A DNA stretch of 17,222 nt from Conchiformibius kuhniae DSM 17694 (GCF_000428785.1 NZ_AUAP01000030.1:1-17222); one strand, 5' to 3'; shown: positions 6,793 through 14,615, numbered from the stretch's first letter. Notes: generated from the sequence alone by a model not told the origin. A program made the numbers and translations.

Positions 6793-8336
6793 TCGCGTTC
6801 TTTGCCGTCCAGCAGCACAAACACCACCGCCGACAACACCATCAACACCACCGTCAGCACCGCCGCGCGGTCGTGGTTTTCCGCGCCCACTTTACCCAAA
6901 TGCTGATAAATCAAAGTGGTTAAAGTCGTCCATTCGGGGCGCGACAGCAACAGCGTGGCGGCAAATTCGCCGATGCCCGTGGCCGCCGCCAATGTCAAAC
7001 CGCGCCGCAGGGCGGGCAGCAGCAAAGGCAGCGTTACCGCGCGGGCTGCCTGAAACGGCGTCGCCCCGCACACCCGCGCGGCAGCGACATAGGCGGGCGT
7101 CAGCGCGTCCCATGCCGCCAGTACGTCTTTGGTAACAAAGGGATATGCCAACAACGTGTACAGCCCCACCAACATCGCCAACGATGCCGACCAATCCGGA
7201 TACAGCAACAGCATACCGAACGCCAAACACACCGGCGACACCATAAACGGCAAAAACGTCAGCGAGCGCAACACCGGCACGCGTCGCACCAAAGCCGCGT
7301 GCGCCAAGCCCAACAGCGCCGATGCCATCACCGCGCACGCGGTAAAACGCAGCGTGTTCCACAACGCCGCCAGCGTTTCCGCTTCCCACAACACCCGCCA
7401 CGACCCGCCCGCGCCCGCCGCCCGCACCAACACCGCCAGCAAAGGCAGCAGGCAGAAAAACGCCAAGCCCGCCAACGCCGCCACCAGCAGCGTTTTCTCG
7501 GCAACGTTTTGCGGCGGGCGCGGCGCGAGCGGACGGATTTTCGCGGCGTGGGCGCGTTTGCCGAACCACGCGTATGCCGCGCCCGCCAAGGCGGTCGCTC
7601 CCAACACCAGCCACACCAGCACCGCCGCCCGCGCCATGTCCAATTCGTAGGCAATCAGTTGGTAGATTTCCACTTCGGCGGTGGCGTAACGCTGCCCGCC
7701 CAACAGCAACGCCAATCCGAATCCCGAAAAACAATACAAAAACACCAAACACGCCGCCCCCGCCAGCCAAGGCTGCAACACGGGTCGTTCCACCTGCCAA
7801 AAACGCTGCCACGCGCCCGCGCCGAGCGTTTGCGCCGCCGCCAAACGGTTGGCGGGCACGGCGCAAAATCCCTGATACGCCGCCCGCACCGCCACCGGCA
7901 AATTAAAAAACAAATTCCCGTAAATCAACAGGTAAGGCGTATCCTGCCAACCGCGCCACAGCAAACCGCGTTCGCCGAACAAGGTCAAAACGCCCATGCC
8001 CGCCACCAAAGTCGGCGTGATAAACGGCAGCATCAGCAGCCGCAGCAGCAACGCCCGTCCGCGAAACGCCAGCCGCGCCAGCACCCACGCCACCGGCACG
8101 CCCAGCAGCAGCGTTAAAATCGCGGTGCAGGCTGCCTGCAACGCCGTCCAGCCGATGCGCCAACGGTAGTAATCGTCGCCGAGCATTTCATGCCAAAGCG
8201 GCGCGGCATCTTGGTAACGCAGCATCGCCGTTAAGGGCGCGGCAACAGTTACTGCCAAAAATACGAGCGGAATCAGGGCAAACAACCAAAAACACAGGCG
8301 CAACACGGCAAACACCACACAAGGCAAAACCCCCAT
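6789..8336 (-). CDS. Fused two-domain ABC transporter permease (FbpB/ThiP type)
   Basis: The 515-residue inner-membrane protein has about 12 hydrophobic helices in two homologous halves. Each half carries the cytoplasmic EAA-type loop that docks the ATPase: AAAQTLGAGAWQRFWQVERP (about 166-185) and AARVCGATPFQAARAVTLP (about 419-437). This duplicated layout is that of iron(III) (FbpB) and thiamine (ThiP) uptake permeases; TAEVEIYQLIAYELDMARAA resembles ThiP. The substrate cannot be settled from the permease alone. No ATP-binding or solute-binding protein gene is next to it, which is unusual. The ATG at 8334-8336 has no clear ribosome binding site. The 3' end is set by repeat copy B, so the original C-terminus may have been slightly different. 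Confidence 0.85.
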   Translation of the reverse strand: MGVLPCVVFAVLRLCFWLFALIPLVFLAVTVAAPLTAMLRYQDAAPLWHEMLGDDYYRWRIGWTALQAACTAILTLLLGVPVAWVLARLAFRGRALLLRLLMLPFITPTLVAGMGVLTLFGERGLLWRGWQDTPYLLIYGNLFFNLPVAVRAAYQGFCAVPANRLAAAQTLGAGAWQRFWQVERPVLQPWLAGAACLVFLYCFSGFGLALLLGGQRYATAEVEIYQLIAYELDMARAAVLVWLVLGATALAGAAYAWFGKRAHAAKIRPLAPRPPQNVAEKTLLVAALAGLAFFCLLPLLAVLVRAAGAGGSWRVLWEAETLAALWNTLRFTACAVMASALLGLAHAALVRRVPVLRSLTFLPFMVSPVCLAFGMLLLYPDWSASLAMLVGLYTLLAYPFVTKDVLAAWDALTPAYVAAARVCGATPFQAARAVTLPLLLPALRRGLTLAAATGIGEFAATLLLSRPEWTTLTTLIYQHLGKVGAENHDRAAVLTVVLMVLSAVVFVLLDGKERD

Positions 8337-8348
8337 TGTAACTGCCGT

Positions 8349-8378
8349 TTTACAGTAATGGCACTTTTACGTTATAGT
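8349..8378 (+). promoter_or_regulatory. Probable promoter of the CoA-transferase gene
   Basis: TTTACA (8349-8354), an 18-bp spacer and TATAGT (8373-8378). The predicted start is near 8385, giving a leader of about 25 nt containing AGGAG at 8398-8402. It lies in the 73-bp gap shared with the divergent permease gene. Confidence 0.55.
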
Positions 8379-8409
8379 TTGCTTTTCCCACCCTTTCAGG
8401 AGTCTCCCC

Positions 8410-9939
8410 ATGACCCAACAAGCAGCAGAACGCGTCCGCCACGCCGGTTTGCGCGGCAAAATCGTGTCCGCCGAACAAGCCGCCGAATTCGTCCACAACG
8501 GCATGACCGTTGCCGTAAGCGGCTTTACCGGCGCGGGCTACCCCAAAGCCGTCCCCACCGCCATCGCCGAGCGTGCCAAAGCCTTCCACGAGCGCGGCGA
8601 AGCCTTTGCTTTCGGCGTGATTACCGGCGCATCTACCGCCCCCGAGTGCGACGGCGTGCTGGCTTCTGCCAACTGCGTGAGCTTCCGCAACCCCTTCCAG
8701 TCCGACCCCGCCCTGCGCAACAACATCAACGCGGGCAACACCGCCTATCAGGACATGCACCTGTCGCACGTTGAGCAACAAATGCGCCAAGGTTTTTACG
8801 GCGCGTTTGACTTGGCGATTATTGAAGCCGCCGCCATCACCGAAGACGGCAAAATCGTTCCCGCAATGGGCATCGGCCACATGAACGAAGCCGTGAAAGC
8901 GGCGAAAAAAGTGATTGTGGAAGTCAATACCGCCCAAAACGCCAAACTGGAAGGCATGCACGACATCGTTTACGACATCGGCGTGCCGCCGCACCGCAAG
9001 CCCATTCCGCTTACCGGCCCGTTTGACCGCATCGGCTCGCCCTATCTGGAATGCGACCCCGACAAAATCGTTGCCGTTGTTTTGACCGACAGTGGCGACC
9101 GCAACAGCAAATTCGCCGACCCGGACGACAATTCCAAACGCATCGCCGCCCAAATCATTGATTTCTTTAATCACGAAGTGAAAGCCGGACGTTTGCCGAA
9201 AAACCTGCTGCCCCTGCAATCGGGCGTGGGCAACGTGGCCAACGCCGTACTCGCCGGTTTGCTGGACGCGCCGTTTGACGATTTGACCGGTTACACCGAA
9301 GTGCTGCAAGACGGCATGCTGGATTTGATTATCGCGGGCAAAATGAAATCCGCATCCGCCACCGCGCTTTCATTCAGCCCCGATGCGCTGCAACGCTTTA
9401 ACGACAACATTGAATTTTTGCGCGACAAAATCGTGTTGCGCCCGATGGAATACACCAATAATCCCGAAGTCATCCGCCGCTTGGGGATTATCGGCATGAA
9501 CGCGATGATTGAAGCCGACATCTACGGCAACGTCAATTCCACCCACATCATGGGCACGAAAATGATGAACGGTATCGGCGGTTCGGGCGACTTTACCCGC
9601 AACGCCTTCTTCTCGTTCTTCGTGTCGCCCTCTGTGGCGAAAGACGGCGCGATTTCCTGCATCGTGCCGATGGTTTCCCACCACGACCACACCGAACACG
9701 ATGTGATGTTTATCGTTACCGAACAGGGCATGGCGGATTTGCGCGGCAAATCGCCGCGCCAACGCGCCAAACTCATCATTGAAAACTGCGCCCACCCCGA
9801 TTACCGCGACCAGTTGCGCGATTACTTCGACCGCGCCGAAAAAGCCGCCAAAGTCGGTTTGCACACGCCGCATTTGCTGGCGGAAGCCTTGTCTTGGCAC
9901 CAGCGTTTTGTGGAAACGGGCGATATGCGCGTGAAATAA
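8410..9939 (+). CDS. Acetyl-CoA hydrolase / succinate CoA-transferase
   Basis: This is a class I CoA-transferase of the Ach1/Cat1/ScpC/AarC family. Such enzymes move CoA between acetyl-CoA and succinate (or hydrolyse acetyl-CoA), linking acetate to the citric acid cycle; cytosolic. At 509 residues it has the usual length. Landmarks: VSGFTGAGYPKAVP near the N-terminus, IIEAAAITEDGKIVPAMGIG, PLQSGVGNVANAVLAGL (about 268-284), and LTGYTEVLQDGMLDL, where Glu297 aligns with the catalytic glutamate of AarC (Glu294). Further on are MIEADIYGNVNSTHIMGTKM and the end motif EQGMADLRGKSPRQRAKLII. AGGAG sits eight bases before the ATG. It stands alone, divergent from the permease. Which acid is the real acceptor cannot be told from sequence; succinate is the likeliest. 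Confidence 0.9.
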   Translation: MTQQAAERVRHAGLRGKIVSAEQAAEFVHNGMTVAVSGFTGAGYPKAVPTAIAERAKAFHERGEAFAFGVITGASTAPECDGVLASANCVSFRNPFQSDPALRNNINAGNTAYQDMHLSHVEQQMRQGFYGAFDLAIIEAAAITEDGKIVPAMGIGHMNEAVKAAKKVIVEVNTAQNAKLEGMHDIVYDIGVPPHRKPIPLTGPFDRIGSPYLECDPDKIVAVVLTDSGDRNSKFADPDDNSKRIAAQIIDFFNHEVKAGRLPKNLLPLQSGVGNVANAVLAGLLDAPFDDLTGYTEVLQDGMLDLIIAGKMKSASATALSFSPDALQRFNDNIEFLRDKIVLRPMEYTNNPEVIRRLGIIGMNAMIEADIYGNVNSTHIMGTKMMNGIGGSGDFTRNAFFSFFVSPSVAKDGAISCIVPMVSHHDHTEHDVMFIVTEQGMADLRGKSPRQRAKLIIENCAHPDYRDQLRDYFDRAEKAAKVGLHTPHLLAEALSWHQRFVETGDMRVK

Positions 9940-9953
9940 AGTGTTTGCAAACA

Positions 9954-9977
9954 CCCGCCCCCGCTTGCAGGGGCGGG
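9954..9977 (+). terminator. GC-rich hairpin after the CoA-transferase
   Basis: CCCGCCCC pairs with GGGGCGGG around an 8-nt loop, 15 bases after the stop. No T-run follows. An alternative, overlapping stem (GGGGACG with CGTCCCC, ending near 10002) is mutually exclusive with it. Confidence 0.5.
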
Positions 9978-10006
9978 GGACGCAATACCGAACGCCGTCC
10001 CCTCCC

Positions 10007-10206
10007 TAGGGCGTGTCATTATTTAAATTATTTCATTTCAAATCAATGAAGTATAAACGCTACCGTCATTCCCGCGAACGCGGGAAGCCACTGCCCGATG
10101 CTTGGCAAGTGATGTTTTATCAAGGCTTGTCGTGCTTTGACTTGGATTCCCGCATTCGCGGGAATGACGGTGCGGCGTTTTTTCAGTCAATTGATGACAC
10201 ACCCTA
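10007..10206. repeat. dRS3-containing inverted-end repeat, copy C
   Basis: 200 bp from TAGGGCGTGTCATTATTTAAA to TCAATTGATGACACACCCTA. It has a dRS3-like palindrome at 10068-10087 (last base mismatched) and a perfect one at 10146-10165 (ATTCCC-GCATTCGC-GGGAAT). The left A/T-rich part has diverged from copies A and B, while the core and right end are close to copy B. It separates the CoA-transferase from the immunity gene. Confidence 0.8.
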
Positions 10207-10276
10207 ACCCTCCCCCGCTTGCGGGAACGGGTTGCGGTTTTCAGGCAGCCCGTTTTTCATTTGGGACGAAACCATC

Positions 10277-10627
10277 ATGAATCATCAAGACTTTCAACAA
10301 AGCATCGCCCCGTTTTTCTGGGTGGAACACGATACACAGGCTTCGGTCTGTTTGGATGCGGGCGAATACTTGCAAGCCATTTTTGACAGCCGCAGCGATG
10401 AAGGCTTTGAAGGAAACGGCTACGATTGGCAAGCCTTGGCGAGCGTGTTTTTGCAGGAACAGTTGCCCGAATATGCCGAAATCATTGAATTTGACTCGGA
10501 AAGCGGAATGTTTTGTGCTTATTCTGAAGATGCCGATGCCTTAAAAACCTTTGTTTTGGCTTTTAAAGCAGCTTGTGAAAACAATGCCTTGATTTTGGAT
10601 ATTTTTTCGCGTGCCGAATTGGATTGA
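10277..10627 (+). CDS. Imm51-family immunity protein
   Basis: This is a 116-residue soluble acidic protein. The sequence APFFWVEHDT, VCLDAGEYLQAIFDSR, DEGFEGNGYDWQALASVFLQ, FDSESGMFCAYSEDADAL and the ending DIFSRAELD matches the Imm51 pattern. That family is found downstream of polymorphic or contact-dependent toxins and is predicted to bind and neutralise a cognate toxin in the cytoplasm. No toxin, secretion gene or second immunity gene lies nearby: repeat copy C is upstream and a lipoprotein gene converges from downstream. It is therefore an orphan, useful against neighbours' toxins or left over from a larger cassette. The ATG at 10277 begins the conserved part; the ribosome binding site is weak (GGGACGAAACC). 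Confidence 0.75.
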   Translation: MNHQDFQQSIAPFFWVEHDTQASVCLDAGEYLQAIFDSRSDEGFEGNGYDWQALASVFLQEQLPEYAEIIEFDSESGMFCAYSEDADALKTFVLAFKAACENNALILDIFSRAELD

Positions 10628-10674
10628 AAACCACGTCCGACAAACACGCCAAACCCGTTATTGACCATCAAAAC

Positions 10675-10708
10675 CACGCCCGCAGCATTTTTTTGTGCTG
10701 CGGGCGTG
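10675..10708. terminator. Bidirectional terminator between immunity gene and lipoprotein gene
   Basis: CACGCCCGCAGCA pairs perfectly with TGCTGCGGGCGTG (13 bp) around an 8-nt T-rich loop. An outer TTGACC/GGTCAA pair extends the stem on both sides. The minus strand continues GGTTTTGATGG after the stem and the plus strand TCGGTCAAAAAA, so it can serve both convergent genes, better for the minus-strand one. Confidence 0.7.
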
Positions 10709-10731
10709 TCGGTCAAAAAATCAACAAGCAA

Positions 10732-12180
10732 TTATTTTTTACGGATAGACTTCTTTTCAGACGCGCCAAATGCGCCGTTCACCCCTTGTTTCTCACCTTC
10801 CGCGCCGTAGAACACGCCCGCAACGGAAGCGGCAGCACCGCCATAGAAACCGCCTTTGCTGACAATACCGTTACGCGTACCCGCAAAGGTGTTGCCCATG
10901 ATGGTACCGCCAAATTCCAATTGATTGTTGCTGCCAAACTTGGAATAGGGCAGGTCTTTCATGACGACATTGACGTTTTTGGTGTCGAAATCGGCTTCAA
11001 CCTGAACATTTACAAGACTATAGTCGCCTTCCTTACCGACAACGGCTTTACCCGTGTAGGCAGAAGCACCACTTTTGGGCATAAAGGAAGAAGGTTTGCC
11101 CTGCACAAATACGGTGCTGATGCCGTCGTGGGTGTGTACGCCCCAACGGAAATCTTGAAAGTCGGGAGAACTGATGTGATAGGGAGTACTGCCGACAAAG
11201 CCTGTACCAATCACTGTGCCACCCGGAAAATCATTTCCATTCAATTTCCTTGCACGTGTCCCTGAATCTTTGGAACGCGCCAACAACAAAACTTTATTGC
11301 CGTTGATGGTAATCGATTCAATTTCTTGGGAATCAGGCAATGCGGCACGAACGCTGCCGGTTTGGTTGTTGATGGTCAATACTGCGCCGTTAATCGGATT
11401 ATGCGCCATCCAGTCGGCTTTGTCTTTATCTTTGTGGTTGGCGATAAAGGTTTTTTTCAGTTCGTCTTCCACTGCTTTCACGGTGGGGTTGGCGGCAGCA
11501 CCGCTATTGTCAGCGCTGTTGTTGCCGTTATTGTTGCCGTTGTTTCCGCCCGTGTTGCCGGCGGTATTCGCGGCAGCGGCAGCCGCAGCAATGGCGTCAT
11601 CGGCGGCGGTTTTGGTTTGTGCCACTGTCGCGGTTACGGTGTCGCGGTGGGCTTTGGTTTGTTCTGCGGCGGCTTGGGCCGCATCGGCTGCCGTTTGCAC
11701 TTTGGCGGCTTCGGCACGGACGGCGGCATCATCGGTTTTGGCGGCCGCTTGTCTGGCTTTGTCGGCTTGTGCTTTGGCATGGGCGGCCGCTTGGTCGGCA
11801 TCGGTTTGCGCTTTGGCGGCAGATGCGGCAGCGCGGTCGGCATCGGTTTTGGCTTTTTCGGCGGCGGCGCGGTCGGCAGCCGTTTTCGCTTTCAATGCGG
11901 CATTTTTGGCGGTTTCGGCAGCCGTTTTTGCCTGTGCGGCGGTTTGCACGGCGGCATCGGCGGTGGTGCGGGCGGTTTCGGCGGCTTTCAGTGCGGCGGC
12001 AACGTCTTGTTTGGCTTGAGCCAGAATCGCGGCGGCTTGGGTTTGTTCATTGACGTTTTGTCCGGCAGACGCGCCTGTATTGGGCTGTGCGCTGCTGCCC
12101 GAGCCGCCGCCCGAAGAGCCGCAAGCGCCCAAGGCAAACACGCTGCCCAACAGCAGGGCAAGCAAATTCAACTTTTTCAT
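10732..12180 (-). CDS. Iron-regulated surface lipoprotein: Ala-rich stalk plus TbpB-like barrel
   Basis: The predicted product has 482 residues. A lipoprotein signal ends in FALGAC (Cys20), followed by a flexible Gly/Ser tether (21-30). Residues about 45-205 are an Ala/Lys/Asp/Gln-rich helix with repeated AKT-DADRAAA-like units, probably a long coiled-coil stalk. A Gly/Asn linker (205-228) joins it to a beta-rich C-terminal domain (about 235-482). That domain has the hallmarks of TbpB-type barrels: SSFMPKSGASAYTGKAVV, a strand with VEADFDTKNVNVVM, and GGFYGGAAASVAGVFYGAEG near the end. Lipoproteins with such barrels (TbpB, HpuA, fHbp relatives) are often carried to the outer face by Slam proteins. 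AGGAAA before the ATG at 12180 supports this start. A Fur-overlapped promoter lies upstream. No TonB receptor or Slam gene is adjacent; the ligand is unknown. Confidence 0.8.
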   Translation of the reverse strand: MKKLNLLALLLGSVFALGACGSSGGGSGSSAQPNTGASAGQNVNEQTQAAAILAQAKQDVAAALKAAETARTTADAAVQTAAQAKTAAETAKNAALKAKTAADRAAAEKAKTDADRAAASAAKAQTDADQAAAHAKAQADKARQAAAKTDDAAVRAEAAKVQTAADAAQAAAEQTKAHRDTVTATVAQTKTAADDAIAAAAAAANTAGNTGGNNGNNNGNNSADNSGAAANPTVKAVEDELKKTFIANHKDKDKADWMAHNPINGAVLTINNQTGSVRAALPDSQEIESITINGNKVLLLARSKDSGTRARKLNGNDFPGGTVIGTGFVGSTPYHISSPDFQDFRWGVHTHDGISTVFVQGKPSSFMPKSGASAYTGKAVVGKEGDYSLVNVQVEADFDTKNVNVVMKDLPYSKFGSNNQLEFGGTIMGNTFAGTRNGIVSKGGFYGGAAASVAGVFYGAEGEKQGVNGAFGASEKKSIRKK

Positions 12181-12243
12181 ACGGTATTTCCTTTGTTGCA
12201 AACAGATTCCGAAACACACGACCCCTTGTGCCGTGTGTCTGGC

Positions 12244-12272
12244 ATTGTAATAAAAATGAAAATGATTATCAA
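12244..12272 (-). promoter_or_regulatory. Strong sigma70 promoter of the surface lipoprotein gene
   Basis: On the minus strand, TTGATA (12272-12267), a 17-bp spacer and TACAAT (12249-12244). The start point would be near 12237, giving a leader of about 57 nt before the ATG at 12180. Confidence 0.75.
12257..12271 (-). promoter_or_regulatory. Fur box over the lipoprotein promoter
   Basis: TGATAATCATTTTCA on the minus strand matches the 7-1-7 Fur consensus TGATAATNATTATCA at 13 of the 14 specified bases (one T for A). It covers most of the -35 box and the adjacent spacer, where bound iron-loaded Fur would block RNA polymerase. Repression by iron is inferred from this position. Confidence 0.7.
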
Positions 12273-12357
12273 GTTTTGTCAGGAAATTTTATGGTTGATG
12301 GGCTTTGTTTTTCAAACAAGGCAAGCCGACGCCGTGTGAAAATAAAAGAATATTTGG

Positions 12358-14502
12358 CTATATTTGTTTGCCGAACCATCTGTTTTTCAGGCGCAGGGCA
12401 TTGAGTAGCACCGACACCGAGCTGCACGCCATCGCCATGCCCGCCACGGTGGGGCTGAATGCGCCGCACGCCGCCATCGGAATCGCCATGGTATTATAAG
12501 CAAAGGCGAAAAACAGGTTTTGGCGGATGGTGCGGCGGGTGGCGCGGGCAAGGGCGAAGGCATCGGCAGCCTGTGCCACAGAAGGGCGGGTCAAAACGGC
12601 TTGGGCGCTGTGCTCCGCCGCCGCGCTGCTGCCGTAGGGCGCAAAACCGATGGCGGCGGCGGCCAGTGCGGGCGCATCGTTGATGCCGTCGCCAAACATG
12701 GCAACGTGTTTGCCTTGCGCGTTCAGGCGGGCGATGATTTCGGTTTTGCCGCGCGGCGACAAGCCTCCCCATGCTTGGCTGATGCCCAAGGCAGCCGCCG
12801 TGCGGGCAACGGCTTCGCTGCGGTCGCCGCTTAAGATGCACACCTCCATGCCCATTTGTTTCAGGCGTTTGATGGCGGCGGCGCTGTCGGGCTTGAGCGC
12901 ATCGGCAAAGGCAAATGCGCCCGCCGCTTTGCCGTTGACGGCGACGGCGGCGATGCTTTGGTCGCGCCAAACGGCTTCATCGGGCAAATCCGCCGTGTCC
13001 AAGCCGCAAAACGCGGGCGAGCCGGTGCGTACCGTGCCGATGCCGTCCACCACGCCCGCAATGCCCTGCCCCGCTTCGGTGTGCGGGTCGGACACGGCGG
13101 GCAACGCCGGTTGTCCGGCTTCGGCGCGGCGGACGATGGCGGCGGCAAAGGGGTGCAGGCTGTGGCGTTCCAAAGCGGCGGCAGCGCGTAAAACGGTTTC
13201 CGCATCAAAGTGCGGTGCCGTCCACACCGCCACGATGTCGGGACGGCCTTCGGTGAGCGTGCCGGTTTTGTCGAAAGCGGCGGTGTCGGCATCGGCCGCC
13301 GCTTCCAAAGCGGCGGGCGTTTTAAACCACACGCCGTGCCGCACCGCCGCCGCCATGCCCGCCATCACCGCCGCCGGCGTTGCCAAACCCAAAGCACACG
13401 GACACGCCGCCACCAACACCGCCACCGCCCGCACCAGCGCCGTACCGCTTCCCGTTCCCGCCGCCACATTCGCCACAAACGCCAACACCGCCGCCGCCCC
13501 CACCATCGGCACAAACACCGCCGCCACCCTGTCTGCCAACGCCGCCGCCGGTGCTTTTTCCGCCTGTGCCTGCGCCAACGCCCGCATCATGTCGCCCAAC
13601 AGCGTTTCGCTGCCCAATTTGTCGGCACGGTATGCCACACTGCCGTGCAGCACCGACCCCGCCAGCACGGTGTCGCCCGCCGCTTTCGGCACGGGCGCGG
13701 CTTCCCCCGTCAAATGGCTTTCGTCTGCCCACGCCTCCCCCGACAACACCGTGCCGTCTGCCGCCACCCGCCCGCCGTGTACCCCCAACAGCTTCTCCCC
13801 CAATGCCACTTCGCCGGCGGGAACGTCCGTCCACGCACCATCGCGCCACACCCGCGCCTGTTGCGGCATCAGCTTGAACAACAATGCCAAACCGTTCAAA
13901 CTGTGGCGTTTCAAACGCGCTTCCCAATACTTGCCCAGCGACACGAACGCAATCACCATCACCCCCGTTTCAAAATACACCGCATGCGCCCCGTGCCGCA
14001 TCATCGCCAACGAATACCCGTACGCTGCCACCGTTCCCAATGCCACCAGCACATCCATATTCGCCGACTTCGCCCGCAACGCCGCCCACGCCCGCCGGTA
14101 AAACGGTTGCGCCAAATAAAGCTGCACCACCGTTGCCGCCGCCACCTGCCACCACAAAGGCGGCATCAGCGCGTGCGACCCGAACACCATGCCCGCCATA
14201 CCCGGAACAAAGGTTGCCGTCAGTGCCAACAACAATTTCAAACGCCAATCGGGGGCAAGCGGCTTGGCTTCACCGCTTTCCGGCACATCGGACGACAACA
14301 CCCGCGCCCGAAACCCCATGCCCGACACCCACAATGCCAATTCCGCCGCACCGATGTCCGCATCATGTTCCACCCGCGCCGTTTCCGCCGCAAAACTCAC
14401 TTCGGCATGGCGCACCGCACCGTGCCGCCGCAAAGCCTTTTCAATGCGGTTGGCACAACCCTGACAACTCATGCCGCCGATTTTCAAATGCGAAACGGGC
14501 AT
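12358..14502 (-). CDS. copA: Copper-exporting P1B-type ATPase
   Basis: This inner-membrane pump exports Cu(I) from the cytosol at the cost of ATP. One N-terminal metal-binding domain carries GMSCQGCANRIEKAL. Eight membrane helices are expected. The copper-site motif CPC lies in VAACPCALG (about 367-369); TGEAAPV is the actuator motif; DKTGTLTEG holds the phosphorylated Asp (about 411). HSLHPFA is the nucleotide-site His-Pro, GDGINDAP is the hinge motif, and YN plus MACSS in the last helices complete the Cu(I) site. The length of 714-715 is usual for a single-HMA CopA. Two ATGs are adjacent: AAGGA lies only 3 bases before the first (14505) but 6 before the second (14502), so I chose the second. 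It is divergent from truA. Confidence 0.93.
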   Translation of the reverse strand: MPVSHLKIGGMSCQGCANRIEKALRRHGAVRHAEVSFAAETARVEHDADIGAAELALWVSGMGFRARVLSSDVPESGEAKPLAPDWRLKLLLALTATFVPGMAGMVFGSHALMPPLWWQVAAATVVQLYLAQPFYRRAWAALRAKSANMDVLVALGTVAAYGYSLAMMRHGAHAVYFETGVMVIAFVSLGKYWEARLKRHSLNGLALLFKLMPQQARVWRDGAWTDVPAGEVALGEKLLGVHGGRVAADGTVLSGEAWADESHLTGEAAPVPKAAGDTVLAGSVLHGSVAYRADKLGSETLLGDMMRALAQAQAEKAPAAALADRVAAVFVPMVGAAAVLAFVANVAAGTGSGTALVRAVAVLVAACPCALGLATPAAVMAGMAAAVRHGVWFKTPAALEAAADADTAAFDKTGTLTEGRPDIVAVWTAPHFDAETVLRAAAALERHSLHPFAAAIVRRAEAGQPALPAVSDPHTEAGQGIAGVVDGIGTVRTGSPAFCGLDTADLPDEAVWRDQSIAAVAVNGKAAGAFAFADALKPDSAAAIKRLKQMGMEVCILSGDRSEAVARTAAALGISQAWGGLSPRGKTEIIARLNAQGKHVAMFGDGINDAPALAAAAIGFAPYGSSAAAEHSAQAVLTRPSVAQAADAFALARATRRTIRQNLFFAFAYNTMAIPMAACGAFSPTVAGMAMACSSVSVLLNALRLKNRWFGKQI

Positions 14503-14554
14503 CATGCTTCCTTTCTGATTTCATCTCACTGATACACATATTCTTTCCGAAAAA

Positions 14555-14569
14555 CGGCGCACCGCGCCG
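14555..14569. promoter_or_regulatory. Hairpin in the copA-truA intergenic region
   Basis: CGGCGC pairs with GCGCCG around three bases, and on the minus strand the stem is followed by TTTTT. On that strand it looks like a small intrinsic terminator about 50 bases before copA, so it could be a leader attenuator or a block on antisense transcripts. No classical CueR-type palindrome (ACCTTCC...GG) was seen. Confidence 0.35.
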
Positions 14570-14573
14570 CATT

Positions 14574-14602
14574 TTGACAAACCCGCCGCTTTGCCCAACA
14601 AT
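14574..14602 (+). promoter_or_regulatory. truA promoter with perfect -35 box
   Basis: TTGACA at 14574-14579, a 17-bp spacer and AACAAT at 14597-14602. The predicted start is near 14609, only about 7 nt before the truA ATG, which would leave no room for a Shine-Dalgarno sequence. Confidence 0.55.
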
Positions 14603-14615
14603 ACCGCTTTTTCCC

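Noticed and set aside
411..10165. A CRISPR-like array from the repeated ATTCCC...GGGAAT palindromes
   Set aside because: The palindromes come in pairs inside 200-bp elements kilobases apart, without regular spacers or cas genes.
10226..10254. Terminator and DUS just before the immunity gene (AACGGG...CCCGTTTTT, containing AGGCAGCC)
   Set aside because: The stem is only 6 bp with a 17-nt loop, and the DUS matches just its first 8 bases (CGTT instead of TGAA).
11326..12339. A 337-codon Gly-rich open frame on the + strand
   Set aside because: It is antisense to the Ala-rich lipoprotein; the Gly richness is the complement of Ala codons (GCC/GGC), and the frame has no signal or motif.
12650..14532. 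Long + strand open frames over copA
   Set aside because: They are composition-driven frames opposite a clear P-type ATPase, with Arg/His- or Ala/Thr-rich translations of no family.
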